Shown here: in pieces, positions 34,503 through 43,406 of the stretch | How the letters are laid out: each line of letters opens with the position of its first letter | Position numbering within the stretch: the stretch's first letter is position 1 | Assembly: GCF_002198655.1 (NCBI RefSeq) | Contig: NZ_MWLN01000231.1 | Span: 1 to 43,583, forward strand | Origin: Kineosporia sp. A_224 | GTDB lineage: Bacteria; Actinomycetota; Actinomycetes; Actinomycetales; Kineosporiaceae | DNA length: 43,583 nucleotides | Direction of reading: 5' to 3' | Position numbers and translations under genes: made by a program | Notes under the pieces: generated by a model | What the model was told of the DNA's origin: nothing | What the model saw: only the letters and a program-made list of their open reading frames with translations | The model's database searches: none

Positions 34503-36317
34503 ATGGGGAAAGACCCGGTCCTCGCGACGGCGGACGCCCGAGCGGCGTTCCTCGCCGACGAGCCGGTCCCGGCTGCCGTCAGGCCGCCGATCCTCGCGTC
34601 CTGGGCCCGCTCCCGGGAGCACCACGTCGCCCCCGACCGGATCGACCTCGGGCAGGAGAACGACGGCTACCGCTCGTCCCCGCTCCTGGACGCCGCCCGC
34701 CCGGTCGTCGAGGCCGCCGCCGACCTGCTCGCGACCGAGCCGGTCAGCCTCATCCTCTGCGACGACAACGGCACCGTCCTCGAGCGCCGCACCGGCGACT
34801 CCGCCCTCGCGCAGCACCTCGACCGGGTGTGGCTGGCCCCCGGTTTCTCCTACGCCGAGCGGAACGTCGGCACCAACGGCATCGGGACCGCCCTGGAGAG
34901 CCGCGGCCCGGCGGACGTCGTCGGCGCCGAGCACTGGGCCGAGGGCCTCGAGGACCTCGCCTGCACGGCCGTCCCGGTCCGGCACCCGGTGACGGGCCGG
35001 ATCGTCGGCGTCCTCAACCTCACGTGCTGGCGCAGGGACGCCGGACCGCTCCTCATGGCGACCACGGCGATCACCGCGCAGCAGGTCGAGCAGCGGCTGC
35101 GCGAGCACGTCGGACGCCGCGAGGCCGCCGTCCTCGAGGACTTCGTCACCGCGTGCCGCCGCAGCCCGGACGCCGTCGTCGCCGTGAGCGAGGACGTCCT
35201 CATGCTCAACGACCGCGCCCGCGACCTCATCGTCCCCGGGGACCACGACCGGCTCGTCGAGGTCGCCTCCGAGGCCCTGGCGGGCGGACGGCGGACCCGC
35301 CTCGTCGTGGACCTGCCGAGCGGCACCTCGGCCCGGGTCGACTGCCGTCCGACCTGGGCCGCCGACGGCACCGGCGGCGGGGTCCTCGTCGTCCGCTCGA
35401 CGAGCGGGCGGGCCGAGACCGGCGAACCCGCCCCTCGCGTCCGCACCCGGCAGCGGATGCCGGTCGCACCGGCCGGCCGGCGCCACGTGCGGACCGTCGC
35501 CGTCGGCTCGGGGACGCTCTGGACGATGTGCCGGTCCGCCGTCGAGCGACACGTCGCCGCCCGGGAGTGGGTCGTCCTCGCCGGCGAGCCGGGCTCCGGA
35601 CGCCGCACCCTCGCCCGCGCCGCGCACGAGGCCTACGCCCCCGCGACCCCCTTCGAGGTGTTCGCGGCGGAGGACTTCGGCCCGCAGTGGCTCGCGGACG
35701 TCGCCCGGGCCGCCGCGGACCCCGAGGGCACCCTCGTGCTCTCGGACGTCGACCGGCTGCCGCCCGGGGCCGGCCGCCGGCTCACCGACGTCCTCGAGCC
35801 ACGACGCTGGTGCGAGGAGACCGAGCGCGCCTGGGTCGTCGTCACCGTCACCTCGGGCCCGCTCGCGGGCGACGTCGCCGACCTCGTCGAGCGGGTCCCC
35901 TTCACCGTCGAGGTGCCGCCGCTGCGCCACCACGTCGAGGACGTCCCGGACCTCGTCCGGCACGCCCTCGCCGCCGTCGCCGTCCGCCCAGGTCAGGAGC
36001 GGCCGACGATGTCGCCCGAGGCGATGCGGGTGCTCGCGCGCTGCCGCTGGCCCGGGAACACCGCCCAGCTGCGGCAGGTCGTCGAACGGGTGCTCGCGCG
36101 CCGCCGCACCGGGGTCGTCGGTGTCGACGACCTGCCGGCCGAGGTGTTCGTCGGCGTCCGCCGGGTGCTCACGCCCGTCGAGGCGCTCGAGTGCGACGCG
36201 ATCGTCGACGCGCTGCGCAGCACCGGCGGCAGCCGGACGAAGGCGGCCGCGGTCCTCGGCCTGTCGCGCGCGACGGTCTACCGCAAGGTGCGCGAGTACG
36301 GCCTGGCGCTGCCGTAG
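34503..36317 (+). CDS. MimR/AcoR-like GAF-Fis transcriptional regulator
   Basis: The 604-aa regulator resembles bacterial enhancer-binding proteins of the AcoR class. Its N-terminal half includes ILASWARSREHHVAPD and a GAF-like sensor domain (SLILCDDNGTVLERR ... GFSYAERNVGTNGIGTALE ... CTAVPVRHPVTGRIVGVLNLT). A degenerate AAA+ domain follows (WVVLAGEPGSGRRTLARA as P-loop-like, PEGTLVLSDVDRLP), but no GAFTGA sigma-54 loop is visible, as expected in actinobacteria. The C-terminus is a Fis-type helix-turn-helix (GSRTKAAAVLGLSRATVYRKVREYG). The ATG at 34503 has GGGGGAC upstream. It converges on the ADH/amidohydrolase/DUF59 operon and is likely its regulator by analogy with MimR of propane-oxidation clusters. 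Confidence 0.9.
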   Translation: MGKDPVLATADARAAFLADEPVPAAVRPPILASWARSREHHVAPDRIDLGQENDGYRSSPLLDAARPVVEAAADLLATEPVSLILCDDNGTVLERRTGDSALAQHLDRVWLAPGFSYAERNVGTNGIGTALESRGPADVVGAEHWAEGLEDLACTAVPVRHPVTGRIVGVLNLTCWRRDAGPLLMATTAITAQQVEQRLREHVGRREAAVLEDFVTACRRSPDAVVAVSEDVLMLNDRARDLIVPGDHDRLVEVASEALAGGRRTRLVVDLPSGTSARVDCRPTWAADGTGGGVLVVRSTSGRAETGEPAPRVRTRQRMPVAPAGRRHVRTVAVGSGTLWTMCRSAVERHVAAREWVVLAGEPGSGRRTLARAAHEAYAPATPFEVFAAEDFGPQWLADVARAAADPEGTLVLSDVDRLPPGAGRRLTDVLEPRRWCEETERAWVVVTVTSGPLAGDVADLVERVPFTVEVPPLRHHVEDVPDLVRHALAAVAVRPGQERPTMSPEAMRVLARCRWPGNTAQLRQVVERVLARRRTGVVGVDDLPAEVFVGVRRVLTPVEALECDAIVDALRSTGGSRTKAAAVLGLSRATVYRKVREYGLALP

Positions 36318-36332
36318 CGCCAGGCCGTACTC
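36294..36332. terminator. Bidirectional terminator overlapping the regulator's last codons
   Basis: A perfect 17-bp stem (36294-36310 with 36316-36332) has a 5-base loop. The left arm encodes the last residues of the regulator (EYGLAL) and the stop codon begins in the loop. It lies between convergent genes, so it may serve both directions. Confidence 0.82.
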
Positions 36333-36367
36333 ACTGCCTGGATCCGGCCGGTCGGTCCGGCCGCGGG

Positions 36368-37096
36368 TCAGCTGCCCGCGGCCGGTCCCCCGTACCGCGC
36401 CTCGAAGAGGCTGCGGCAGTACTCGCCGTTCGTCTCGATGCCGACCCGCACGAGCCGCGCCCGCCGCAGGTGCAGCGGGACCTGCTCGACGGGCAGCGGC
36501 ACCCCGTCGAACGTCAGCAGCAGCGGGGCGTCGTCGTCCGCGGGCTGCCCGATGAAGCGACGACGGGCCCGCAGCCGTTCGAGGTCGGCGGACGGCGGCA
36601 CCTCGCCCAGGCGCATCGTGGCCAGCTCGTCCGGGGTCGCCCCCGCGTCGACGAGCGGCCGGGCGACCCGGTCCTGCCCGGCCATGACGGCCTTGCGGAT
36701 GAACGTCGCCCGCAGCTCGTCGAGCTCCTCGACGGCCTCGCCGTCGAAGGTCTGGACGAACCCGGCCCCGGCCGCCACACCACCGTTGATCTCGGCGGAG
36801 GCGTGGTGGTCGAGGAGCGAGACGTCGGCCCGGGTCACGCCGGGGACGGCGCTCACCGCCTCGAAGGCGTCGGCGACCATGAGGAACGAGAAGTTCGGCG
36901 CGCAGAAGAACGTCGGCAGGCGCAGCCGGACGGTGGCGACGCCGTCCGCCCCGACCTCGGCCCGCTCGACGAACCCCAGCGTCGTCACCGGCTCGTCGAG
37001 CTCGGGGTCGAGGACGGTCCCGAGCGCTGCCCACACGGCGTCCCGCAGCGCGCCCGCGCCGGCCGTGGCCGACGCGGGCGACACCTGCACGGTCAT
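36368..37096 (-). CDS. DUF59/MIP18-like metal-sulfur cluster assembly protein
   Basis: The 242-aa product starts with a DUF59 domain: VWAALGTVLDPELDEPVTTLGFVERAEV, then VRLRLPTFFCAPNFSFLM, where the cysteine sits at the family's usual position. The C-terminal half (LRATFIRKAVMAGQDRVA ... LRARRRFIGQPADDDAP) has no domain I recognise. Stand-alone DUF59 proteins help mature iron-sulfur or other metal centres. Longer versions of this type, as I recall, sit in propane-monooxygenase-like gene clusters. It starts one base after the amidohydrolase stop, so the two are coupled. Confidence 0.85.
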   Translation of the reverse strand: MTVQVSPASATAGAGALRDAVWAALGTVLDPELDEPVTTLGFVERAEVGADGVATVRLRLPTFFCAPNFSFLMVADAFEAVSAVPGVTRADVSLLDHHASAEINGGVAAGAGFVQTFDGEAVEELDELRATFIRKAVMAGQDRVARPLVDAGATPDELATMRLGEVPPSADLERLRARRRFIGQPADDDAPLLLTFDGVPLPVEQVPLHLRRARLVRVGIETNGEYCRSLFEARYGGPAAGS

Positions 37097-37097
37097 G

Positions 37098-38147
37098 TCA
37101 GCTCCCGGCGACGAGCTGCTCGCCCGGCTGCTCGACGTCGACCGGTGCCTCCGGCAGCCGGCACTCGGCCGGCACGTCGAGGCCGTAGAGCCGCGCGGCG
37201 TTGAGGCCGAGGATCTTCTTCTTGGCCGCCGTGCTGAGCCGCGGGTAGTCGCTGAACGCCTCCTCGTCGGGCATCTGCCAGTCGACGAAGCCCTCGATCT
37301 GCCACTTCGGCGTCCAGATGTGGTAGTCGCCGCCGTAGGTCATGCGGTCCTCGCCGACCCAGAAGAGCAGCTCTCCCATGACCTTCGCGAAGAACTTCGG
37401 CCGCGCGTGCATGAGGCCACCGATGACGACGGACAGGCCCGCGTAGACGTTGGGCTCCTGCACGGCCATGAACGCGAAGTCCTCGATGCGCGGCAGGCCG
37501 ACGTGCTCGACGATGAAGTTCAGGCCCTGGAAGTCGGTCGCGACCTGGTCGACGTCCGACATGTCGAACGCGTCCTTGTTGAGCGGCCAGATCGTCGGGC
37601 CCTTGTGCACGTGCTGGTTGACGATCCCCAGCTCCTGGCACTTCTCCAGGTAGCGGTACGACATCGGGTCCGTGAGCTTCCAGCCGCGGGAGCCGTCCTG
37701 CCACTCGGCCGTGTAGAGCTTGACGCCCTTGAGCTTGTAGGCCTCGGCCTCGGCCTCGAGCTTCTCCAGGCCGGCCTCGCCGTCACGGGGGTCCCAGCGG
37801 CCGTTGACGATGAGCCGCTCCGGGTACTTCTCCACCATGGTGCTGTTGCGCTCCAGGGTGTTGAAGCCCGTCGTGTACCAGTCCTTGAGGTACGTCGACT
37901 GGAAGATCGCGACGTCGACGTAGCCCTCGGTGAACATGTCCCGGACGAAGTCGGCCTCGTCGACCTTGAGGTAGCGCTCGTAGTCCCAGTGGGTCTCGGG
38001 CGGGCCGAGCTGGTGGTAGCCGTAGAAGCAGTCGATCCATCCCTTCGCGTACTCCTCGCGGCCGGGCTTCCAGTTCTCCCGGCTCGCGTCCCAGAAGTGG
38101 CTGTGGGAGTCGACGATGAAGTACTTCTCGCCGTCCTTCTCGTACAT
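37098..38147 (-). CDS. Amidohydrolase family protein (propane-cluster type)
   Basis: The 349-aa TIM-barrel metallohydrolase of the amidohydrolase 2 family has HSH metal ligands at His15 and His17 (IVDSHSHFWD), a mid-barrel VNQHVHKGPTIW, FIVEHVGLP and the late-barrel Asp in MTYGGDYHIWTP. Family members act as hydrolases or non-oxidative decarboxylases; the substrate here is unknown. Very similar proteins are encoded beside propane and related soluble diiron monooxygenases and are thought to support them. The ATG at 38147 has AAGGAG upstream. It lies between ADH (46-base gap) and DUF59 (one-base gap). Confidence 0.9.
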   Translation of the reverse strand: MYEKDGEKYFIVDSHSHFWDASRENWKPGREEYAKGWIDCFYGYHQLGPPETHWDYERYLKVDEADFVRDMFTEGYVDVAIFQSTYLKDWYTTGFNTLERNSTMVEKYPERLIVNGRWDPRDGEAGLEKLEAEAEAYKLKGVKLYTAEWQDGSRGWKLTDPMSYRYLEKCQELGIVNQHVHKGPTIWPLNKDAFDMSDVDQVATDFQGLNFIVEHVGLPRIEDFAFMAVQEPNVYAGLSVVIGGLMHARPKFFAKVMGELLFWVGEDRMTYGGDYHIWTPKWQIEGFVDWQMPDEEAFSDYPRLSTAAKKKILGLNAARLYGLDVPAECRLPEAPVDVEQPGEQLVAGS

Positions 38148-38193
38148 GGCAGACTCCTTGCGGCAGAAGGGTTCTCAGGGGAAGGGCGGGACG

Positions 38194-39222
38194 TCAGGGG
38201 ACGAGGATCGCCCGGCCGCGGACCTTGCCCGCGTCGAGGTCGTGCAGCGCGTCGAGCGCCGCGGAGAGCGGGTACTGCTGGGTGTGCAGGGTGACCTTGC
38301 CGGCCTGCGCGAGCACCATGAGCTCGGCCAGGTCGGTGTACGTGCCGACGATGTTGCCGATGACGTTCTTCTCGCCGGCGACGAAGTCGAGGGTCGGGAT
38401 GCGCAGCTCGCCGCCGTAGCCGATGACGAACTGCGAGCCCGCGGGCGCGGTCATCGCCCAGCCGTTGTTCTCGGCGCCCTGCTCGGCGACGAAGTCGAAC
38501 ACGACGTTCGCGCCCGCACCGCCGGTGAGCTCCTTGACCTGGTCGACCTCGGTGCCGTCGGCGACGACGGTGACGTCGGCGCCGAGCTTGGCGGCGAGCG
38601 CGAGGGCGTCCGGGTTGCGGTCGACGACGACGATCCGGGTCGCGGTCAGCGCTGCGAGGCACTGGATCCCGATGTGGCCGAGGCCGCCGGCACCCTGGAC
38701 GACCGCGGTCGTGCCCGGGGTGAGCAGCGGGACCGCCTTGCGGACCGCGTGGTATGCGGTGATGCCCGCGTCGGCGAGCGCCGCGACGTCCGCGGGGTTC
38801 GTCGACGGGTCGAGCGGCACGCAGGCGCGCGCCGTCGTCCGCAGGTACTCCGCCATGCCGCCGTCGTTGTTCGACAGCCCGGGGAAGAACGCGTTCTGGC
38901 ACTGCATGTCCCGGCCGGCCCGGCAGGGCAGGCAGAGCCCGCAGCTCGGCTGCGGGTGCAGGATCACCGTGTCGCCGACGGCGACGTTCGTGACCCCCGC
39001 GCCGATCTCGGCGACCCAGCCGGCGTTCTCGTGGCCGATGACGTAGGGCAACGTCGGCCCCATCGCCTCGGCCCACTGGCCCTCGAGGATGTGCAGGTCG
39101 GTGCGGCAGACGCCCGCACCCCCGACCTTGATGATGACGTCGAGCGGAGCGGTGATCGTCGGCTCGGGGATGTCGTCGATGCTCGGGTCGACGTGGTACT
39201 CGTGCACGCGGACGGCCTTCAC
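38194..39222 (-). CDS. Zinc-dependent NAD(P) alcohol dehydrogenase
   Basis: The 342-aa medium-chain dehydrogenase has catalytic-zinc residues Cys39 (GVCRTDLH) and His64/Glu65 (GHENAGW), the four structural-zinc cysteines (C94, C97, C100, C108 in CGLCLPCRAGRDMQC) and a Rossmann motif (GAGGLGHIG). It likely oxidises a secondary or primary alcohol, with 2-propanol or a similar short alcohol suggested by the cluster type. The GTG at 39222 follows a perfect AGGAGGTG, so the frame's earlier start at 39252 was rejected. It is first gene of the three-gene operon. A palindrome about 100 bases upstream is a candidate operator. Confidence 0.93.
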   Translation of the reverse strand: MKAVRVHEYHVDPSIDDIPEPTITAPLDVIIKVGGAGVCRTDLHILEGQWAEAMGPTLPYVIGHENAGWVAEIGAGVTNVAVGDTVILHPQPSCGLCLPCRAGRDMQCQNAFFPGLSNNDGGMAEYLRTTARACVPLDPSTNPADVAALADAGITAYHAVRKAVPLLTPGTTAVVQGAGGLGHIGIQCLAALTATRIVVVDRNPDALALAAKLGADVTVVADGTEVDQVKELTGGAGANVVFDFVAEQGAENNGWAMTAPAGSQFVIGYGGELRIPTLDFVAGEKNVIGNIVGTYTDLAELMVLAQAGKVTLHTQQYPLSAALDALHDLDAGKVRGRAILVP

Positions 39223-39320
39223 CGCCACCTCCTCGTGACTGCGTGGACCCACCCGGTCCGACGGCGACGCCGTCGGCGAGGTCTGTGCGAGGAGGCTAAG
39301 GACGTGCGGGGGACCCCGAC

Positions 39321-39337
39321 CGTCTCAGTTTGAGACG
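39321..39337. promoter_or_regulatory. Palindromic operator candidate upstream of the ADH operon
   Basis: CGTCTCA-gtt-TGAGACG is a perfect inverted repeat with 7-bp arms, centred about 107 bases upstream of the ADH start. That is a typical distance for an enhancer-type regulator such as the MimR/AcoR-like protein at 34503-36317. A second hairpin (CCGACGGC-gac-GCCGTCGG, 39258-39276) lies closer to the start. Binding by the regulator is inference. Confidence 0.55.
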
Positions 39338-39390
39338 AGGGGACCTCGGGCCCTGGACGACGGCCCGTCCGCGGCGCTGCGACGCAGGGC

Positions 39391-39996
39391 TCAGCGGGCC
39401 AGGAACGTCTGTCGCACAGGGGGTGCGAGCCGGACGAGCCGGTCGAACGTCGTCTCGTCCAGCTGGACCGTGCGCAGCCCGTTGGACACCGTCGCGCACG
39501 GACCGGTCCGCCCGACGACGAGCCGCAGCTCCTCGCCGACCGTCGGCGTCGCCCCGGGCCGGTACCGCAGGAGGACGACGGCGACGCCGATCTCGGGGCC
39601 GGCCGCCGGCTCCGGCTGCGTGCAGCGGGCCTGCGGCGCAGGCAGGTCCTCGACGAGACCGGCGAGCTCGGCGGCCGCGGTCGGGTCGAGGGTGCTGCTC
39701 GCCGCGAGGCGGGCGACGTCCGGGGCGGCGACGGCGGCACCGGGGTACCCGCACACCCGGCCGGACACCGGCCCCCACGGCACGAGGTACGTCGAGGACG
39801 GCCACGTCGCCGGCAGCGCCTCGGCGAGGACGGCGGGGCACTGCGGCGGCGGCAGCACGTTGGGCGCCGCCGGCGGCCCGGCCACGGCGCGCCCGGTGAG
39901 GGCGGCCCCGACGAGGAGCCCCCCGACGACCACCGCGGCGACGACCGTCGGCAGGGCGCGGGCGGGGGCCCGGGCGGAGGTCGGCTGCGCGGTCAC
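39391..39996 (-). CDS. Membrane-anchored or secreted hypothetical protein
   Basis: The 201-aa product has a short cytoplasmic N-terminus and one hydrophobic segment (about 16-39, ALPTVVAAVVVGGLLVGAAL). An extracytoplasmic domain follows with four cysteines (PPQCPAVL, GRVCGYPG, QARCTQPE, GPCATVSN) that could form two disulfides. No named family was recognised. The GTG at 39996 is preceded by GGGAGGATGG. It is upstream of the ADH operon on the same strand but separated by a 168-base gap with its own regulatory palindrome. Confidence 0.8.
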   Translation of the reverse strand: MTAQPTSARAPARALPTVVAAVVVGGLLVGAALTGRAVAGPPAAPNVLPPPQCPAVLAEALPATWPSSTYLVPWGPVSGRVCGYPGAAVAAPDVARLAASSTLDPTAAAELAGLVEDLPAPQARCTQPEPAAGPEIGVAVVLLRYRPGATPTVGEELRLVVGRTGPCATVSNGLRTVQLDETTFDRLVRLAPPVRQTFLAR

Positions 39997-40053
39997 CGGG
40001 CCATCCTCCCAAGGGCCGGCCGAGGGGGTGCCGCCTCCCCGCCCGTCGCCGAG

Positions 40054-40137
40054 GTCACAGTGACAAAAGAGCAGGTCAGGACGTTGCTGGGACCTCCGTC
40101 ATGGGTAAGGACAGCCTTCGTAGCCCTACGGTCGAAG
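40054..40137 (+). promoter_or_regulatory. pckG2 upstream region: palindrome and hairpin
   Basis: A perfect 11-base palindrome GTCAC-a-GTGAC (40054-40064) and a hairpin (CTTCG/CGAAG arms with inner GTAG/CTAC, 40116-40137) lie between the divergent hypothetical gene and the second pckG. The region is locally less GC-rich. It probably carries the pckG2 promoter, but no unambiguous -35/-10 pair was seen. Confidence 0.4.
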
Positions 40138-40247
40138 CGATCCGCCAACGCAGCCGCCGCGAGGCCACGAGCTACCGGTGACAGGCCCCCGGGGAGGTTC
40201 CCCGGAGCGCCCGACGAGCGGGCACGAGCACGAGGAAGGGCAGCCCC

Positions 40248-42083
40248 GTGACAACCACCGACACGAGGACCACGATCAGCGACGCCCCGACCCGGCACGC
40301 GGCACTGGCCGCCTGGGTCGCCGAGGTCGCCGCTCTCACCACTCCGGACGCCGTCCAGTGGGTCGACGGCAGCGACGAGGAGAACGCCGCGATCGTCGAC
40401 ACGCTCGTCGCGGGCGGCACGTTCACCCGCCTGTCCGGCAAGCCGGACAGCTACTGGTGCGCCAGCGACCCGAGCGACGTGGCGCGCGTCGAGGACCGGA
40501 CGTACATCTGCTCGAAGCTCGAGGAGGACGCCGGCCCGACGAACCACTGGATGGACCCGGACGACATGCGGGCCACCATGACCGAGCTGTACCGCGGCGC
40601 CATGAAGGGCCGCACGATGTACGTCATCCCGTTCGTCATGGGCCGCCTCAACGCAGACCGTCCGTTCTTCGGTGTGGAGATCACCGACAGCGCGTACGTC
40701 GTCGCGAGCATGCGGATCATGGCGCGCATCGGCACCGACGTGCTCGACGCGATGGGCACGCAGGCCCCGTTCGTCAAGGCCCTGCACTCCGTCGGCGCAC
40801 CGCTCGAGGCCGGCCAGGCCGACGTCCCGTGGCCCTGCAGCGAGACGAAGTACATCACCCACTTCCCCGAGGCCCGCGAGATCTGGTCGTACGGCTCCGG
40901 GTACGGCGGCAACGCCCTGCTCGGCAAGAAGTGCTACTCGCTGCGGATCGCCTCGGCGATGGCCCGCGACGAGGGCTGGCTCGCCGAGCACATGCTCATC
41001 CTCAAGCTGACGAGCCCGGAGAAGAAGGTCACGTACGTGGCCGCGGCCTTCCCGAGCGCCTGCGGCAAGACGAACATGGCGATGATCGAGCCGACCGTGC
41101 CGGGCTGGACCGCCGAGATGATCGGCGACGACATCTGCTGGATGCACTTCGGTGAGGACGGCCGGCTCTACGCCCAGAACCCCGAGGCGGGTCTGTTCGG
41201 CGTCGCACCCGGCACCGGCTGGCACACCAACCCGGCCGCGATGCGCGCCGTCGAGAAGGGCCGCTCGATCTTCACGAACGTCGCGCTCACCGACGACGGC
41301 GACGTCTGGTGGGAGGGCATGACGGAGGACAAGCCCGCGCACCTCACCTCGTGGAAGCACGAGGAGTGGACGCCGGACGCCGGCTTCGTCTCCTCGCACC
41401 CGAACAGCAGGTTCTGCACCCCCATCAGCAACTGCGACATCCTCGCCCCCGAGTACTACGACCCGAAGGGCGTCCCGATCTCGGCGATCCTCTTCGGCGG
41501 CCGGCGCGCAGGCGTCATCCCGCTCGTCACGCAGGCGCGCGACTGGGCGCACGGCGTCTTCCTCGGCGCGACGACGAGCAGTGAGACCACGGCCGCGGCG
41601 ACCGGCGCGGTCGGGGTCGTCCGGCGTGACCCGATGGCCATGCTGCCCTTCATCGGCTACCACGCCGGCGACTACTTCCGGCACTGGCTCGAGGTGGGCA
41701 AGGGCGCCGACGCGGACAAGCTGCCGAAGGTCTTCTTCGTCAACTGGTTCCGCAAGGACCAGTCCGAGGGTGGCGACGGCCGCTTCCTGTGGCCGGGCTT
41801 CGGCGACAACAGCCGCGTCCTCACGTGGGTCGTCGGCCGGCTCGAGGGCACGAAGGACGCCGTCGAGACGCCGATCGGGCTCGTCCCGACGCCCGCCTCG
41901 CTCGACACCGACGGCCTGGACCTGCCGGCCGAGGACCTCGAGCGGGTGCTCGCGGTCGACGTCGAGGAGTGGAAGCACGAGGTCGAGCTCATCGAGGAGT
42001 GGTTCGCCACGATCGGTGAGAAGACCCCGACGAGCCTGGTCGACGAGCTCGACGCGCTCAAGGTGCGCCTCGGGATCGCCTGA
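40248..42083 (+). CDS. pckG: Phosphoenolpyruvate carboxykinase (GTP), second paralog
   Basis: The 611-aa product aligns by eye almost end to end with the first paralog at 32460-34355 and keeps every active-site motif: [36 protein letters not shown] and [20 protein letters not shown]. It differs by a shorter N-terminal tail and an insertion ([13 protein letters not shown]) near residue 510. The leader GAGGAAGGGCAGCCCCGTGAC closely resembles that of the first copy, so the duplication included the ribosome-binding region. The GTG at 40248 is the start. A hairpin terminator lies just after the stop. Confidence 0.96.
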   Translation: MTTTDTRTTISDAPTRHAALAAWVAEVAALTTPDAVQWVDGSDEENAAIVDTLVAGGTFTRLSGKPDSYWCASDPSDVARVEDRTYICSKLEEDAGPTNHWMDPDDMRATMTELYRGAMKGRTMYVIPFVMGRLNADRPFFGVEITDSAYVVASMRIMARIGTDVLDAMGTQAPFVKALHSVGAPLEAGQADVPWPCSETKYITHFPEAREIWSYGSGYGGNALLGKKCYSLRIASAMARDEGWLAEHMLILKLTSPEKKVTYVAAAFPSACGKTNMAMIEPTVPGWTAEMIGDDICWMHFGEDGRLYAQNPEAGLFGVAPGTGWHTNPAAMRAVEKGRSIFTNVALTDDGDVWWEGMTEDKPAHLTSWKHEEWTPDAGFVSSHPNSRFCTPISNCDILAPEYYDPKGVPISAILFGGRRAGVIPLVTQARDWAHGVFLGATTSSETTAAATGAVGVVRRDPMAMLPFIGYHAGDYFRHWLEVGKGADADKLPKVFFVNWFRKDQSEGGDGRFLWPGFGDNSRVLTWVVGRLEGTKDAVETPIGLVPTPASLDTDGLDLPAEDLERVLAVDVEEWKHEVELIEEWFATIGEKTPTSLVDELDALKVRLGIA

Positions 42084-42130
42084 CCATCTGCTCCGCACCC
42101 GTCGACGACGGCGGGCGGGGGACGACCAGA

Positions 42131-42163
42131 CGGCGCCGTCCGGACACGATCCGGGCGGCGCCG
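42131..42163. terminator. Terminator between pckG2 and the convergent secreted-protein gene
   Basis: CGGCGCCGTCCGG (42131-42143) pairs with CCGGGCGGCGCCG (42151-42163), with one mismatch and a 7-base loop. It sits between convergent genes and may terminate both. Confidence 0.75.
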
Positions 42164-42203
42164 CCGCACGTCCGGGGCTCCCCGCGGGGGCGAGCCGGGC
42201 GGG

Positions 42204-43295
42204 TCACTCGTAGCAGACGTAGTCCGGGGCGGGGTCGAGCGCGAGCACCTCGGGCGGCGTCATGATCCGCGAGCTGCCGCGCTCGTCCTCGACGAGGAAG
42301 AGCTTGAACCCCGGGCGCAGGACGCCGGCCCCGGTCGGTGCCTCCCGGGCGGCGGGGTCCCGGACGCCGCCGGCCTGGACCCGCTCCCAGGAGCGTCGCT
42401 TGGCCGCCTTGGTGCCGATCCCGTCCGCGCTGCGCACCCAGCGCACCCCCGGCCGTCGGCGCAGCGCACCGGGCGAGCGCAGGACGGACGGCGCGAGCAC
42501 GTGGACCACGACGAGCTTCTCCGGCAGGTCGTGCTCCGCGACGAGCGCGGCGAGCCAGGCCGACACCGCGTCGAGGTCCTTGCCGGTCGTCGACCCGAAG
42601 GCCTCGCCGGGCCGGACCCGGCCGCGGACCGCCCACTCGGGGTCGAGGGCGAGCCCGACGTCCGGCTCGCGGAGCCAGCGCTCGAGGGCGCGGACCTCGT
42701 CGAGGAACGACGCCCGGCCGGGCTGGATGTTCAGCAGGAGCAGCGCCCGCCGCCTGCGGGCGGCGGCGAGGTGCGCGGCGACGACCTCTGACCCGACCCG
42801 GACCCGGTAGGTGCCGTCCGGGCCGGGCCGGGCCTGGGCGACGACGGCGATGAGCTCGAGCGCGGGCAGCGGCTCGCGCTCGTCGGCGCCGCTGCCGGTG
42901 TAGCGGGCGGCGAGCTTCTCCAGCTCGGCGGTCCGCGCGTCGAGGTCGCCGATCCCGAGCCGGCCGAGCGCGGGCGCCCCGGGCAGCCCGGCGTAGGCGA
43001 CGACCCGGTGCCGCGGGAAGAGGTCCCGGCCGCCGCGGGGCAGCTCGGGGCGGTCCGCCGGGGCCGGCGACGGCGACGGCTCCGCGGGCCCGGTCGCGGA
43101 CGGGGCGGGCAGGGGCGCCGTCCGGACGCCGCCGGGCGCCGGCGGGGACGCCGTCCGCCGTGACGTGCTGAGGACCGCACCGTCGTCACCGGCGGGCCGC
43201 CCGCTGCCGCGGACCGCCGTCGCGGCGGCCGCCCCCGCCGCGGCGAGGACCCCCAGGGTGACCGCCCGGCGGGTCAGGGCACGGACGTCGGGCAC
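42204..43295 (-). CDS. Exported hypothetical protein with Tat-like signal
   Basis: The 363-aa product begins with twin arginines (LTRRAVTLGVLAAAGAAAA, RR at 9-10) and a hydrophobic stretch, suggesting Tat or Sec export. A Pro/Ser/Ala-rich linker of about 60 residues follows. The ~270-residue mature domain contains VVAYAGLPGAPALGRLG, LPALELIAVVAQARPG, LLLLNIQPGRASFLDEV, VGLALDPEW and KLVVVHVLAPSVL. The alternating beta-strand and helix pattern with acidic residues after strands looks like a TIM-barrel, possibly glycoside-hydrolase-like, but I do not recognise a named family. The GTG at 43295 follows GAGGAGGAC. Confidence 0.8.
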   Translation of the reverse strand: MPDVRALTRRAVTLGVLAAAGAAAATAVRGSGRPAGDDGAVLSTSRRTASPPAPGGVRTAPLPAPSATGPAEPSPSPAPADRPELPRGGRDLFPRHRVVAYAGLPGAPALGRLGIGDLDARTAELEKLAARYTGSGADEREPLPALELIAVVAQARPGPDGTYRVRVGSEVVAAHLAAARRRRALLLLNIQPGRASFLDEVRALERWLREPDVGLALDPEWAVRGRVRPGEAFGSTTGKDLDAVSAWLAALVAEHDLPEKLVVVHVLAPSVLRSPGALRRRPGVRWVRSADGIGTKAAKRRSWERVQAGGVRDPAAREAPTGAGVLRPGFKLFLVEDERGSSRIMTPPEVLALDPAPDYVCYE

Positions 43296-43406
43296 GCCGT
43301 CCTCCTCTCCGGGACGTTCGACCGGTCGGGACCAGTCTCGCCCCCGCGCGCCACGCCTACCGCTTTGCCCCCCGGGACGCGAGACCGGTAGCCTTTCCCG
43401 GTCACG

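Noticed and set aside
40060-40251. A 63-codon frame ending in a GTGA overlap with the second pckG
   Set aside because: Its start region looks protein-like, but the codon use (many A/T-ending codons such as ACA, GTA, CTA, CGA) is unlike the neighbouring genes and the C-terminal half is low-complexity. A leader peptide cannot be fully excluded.
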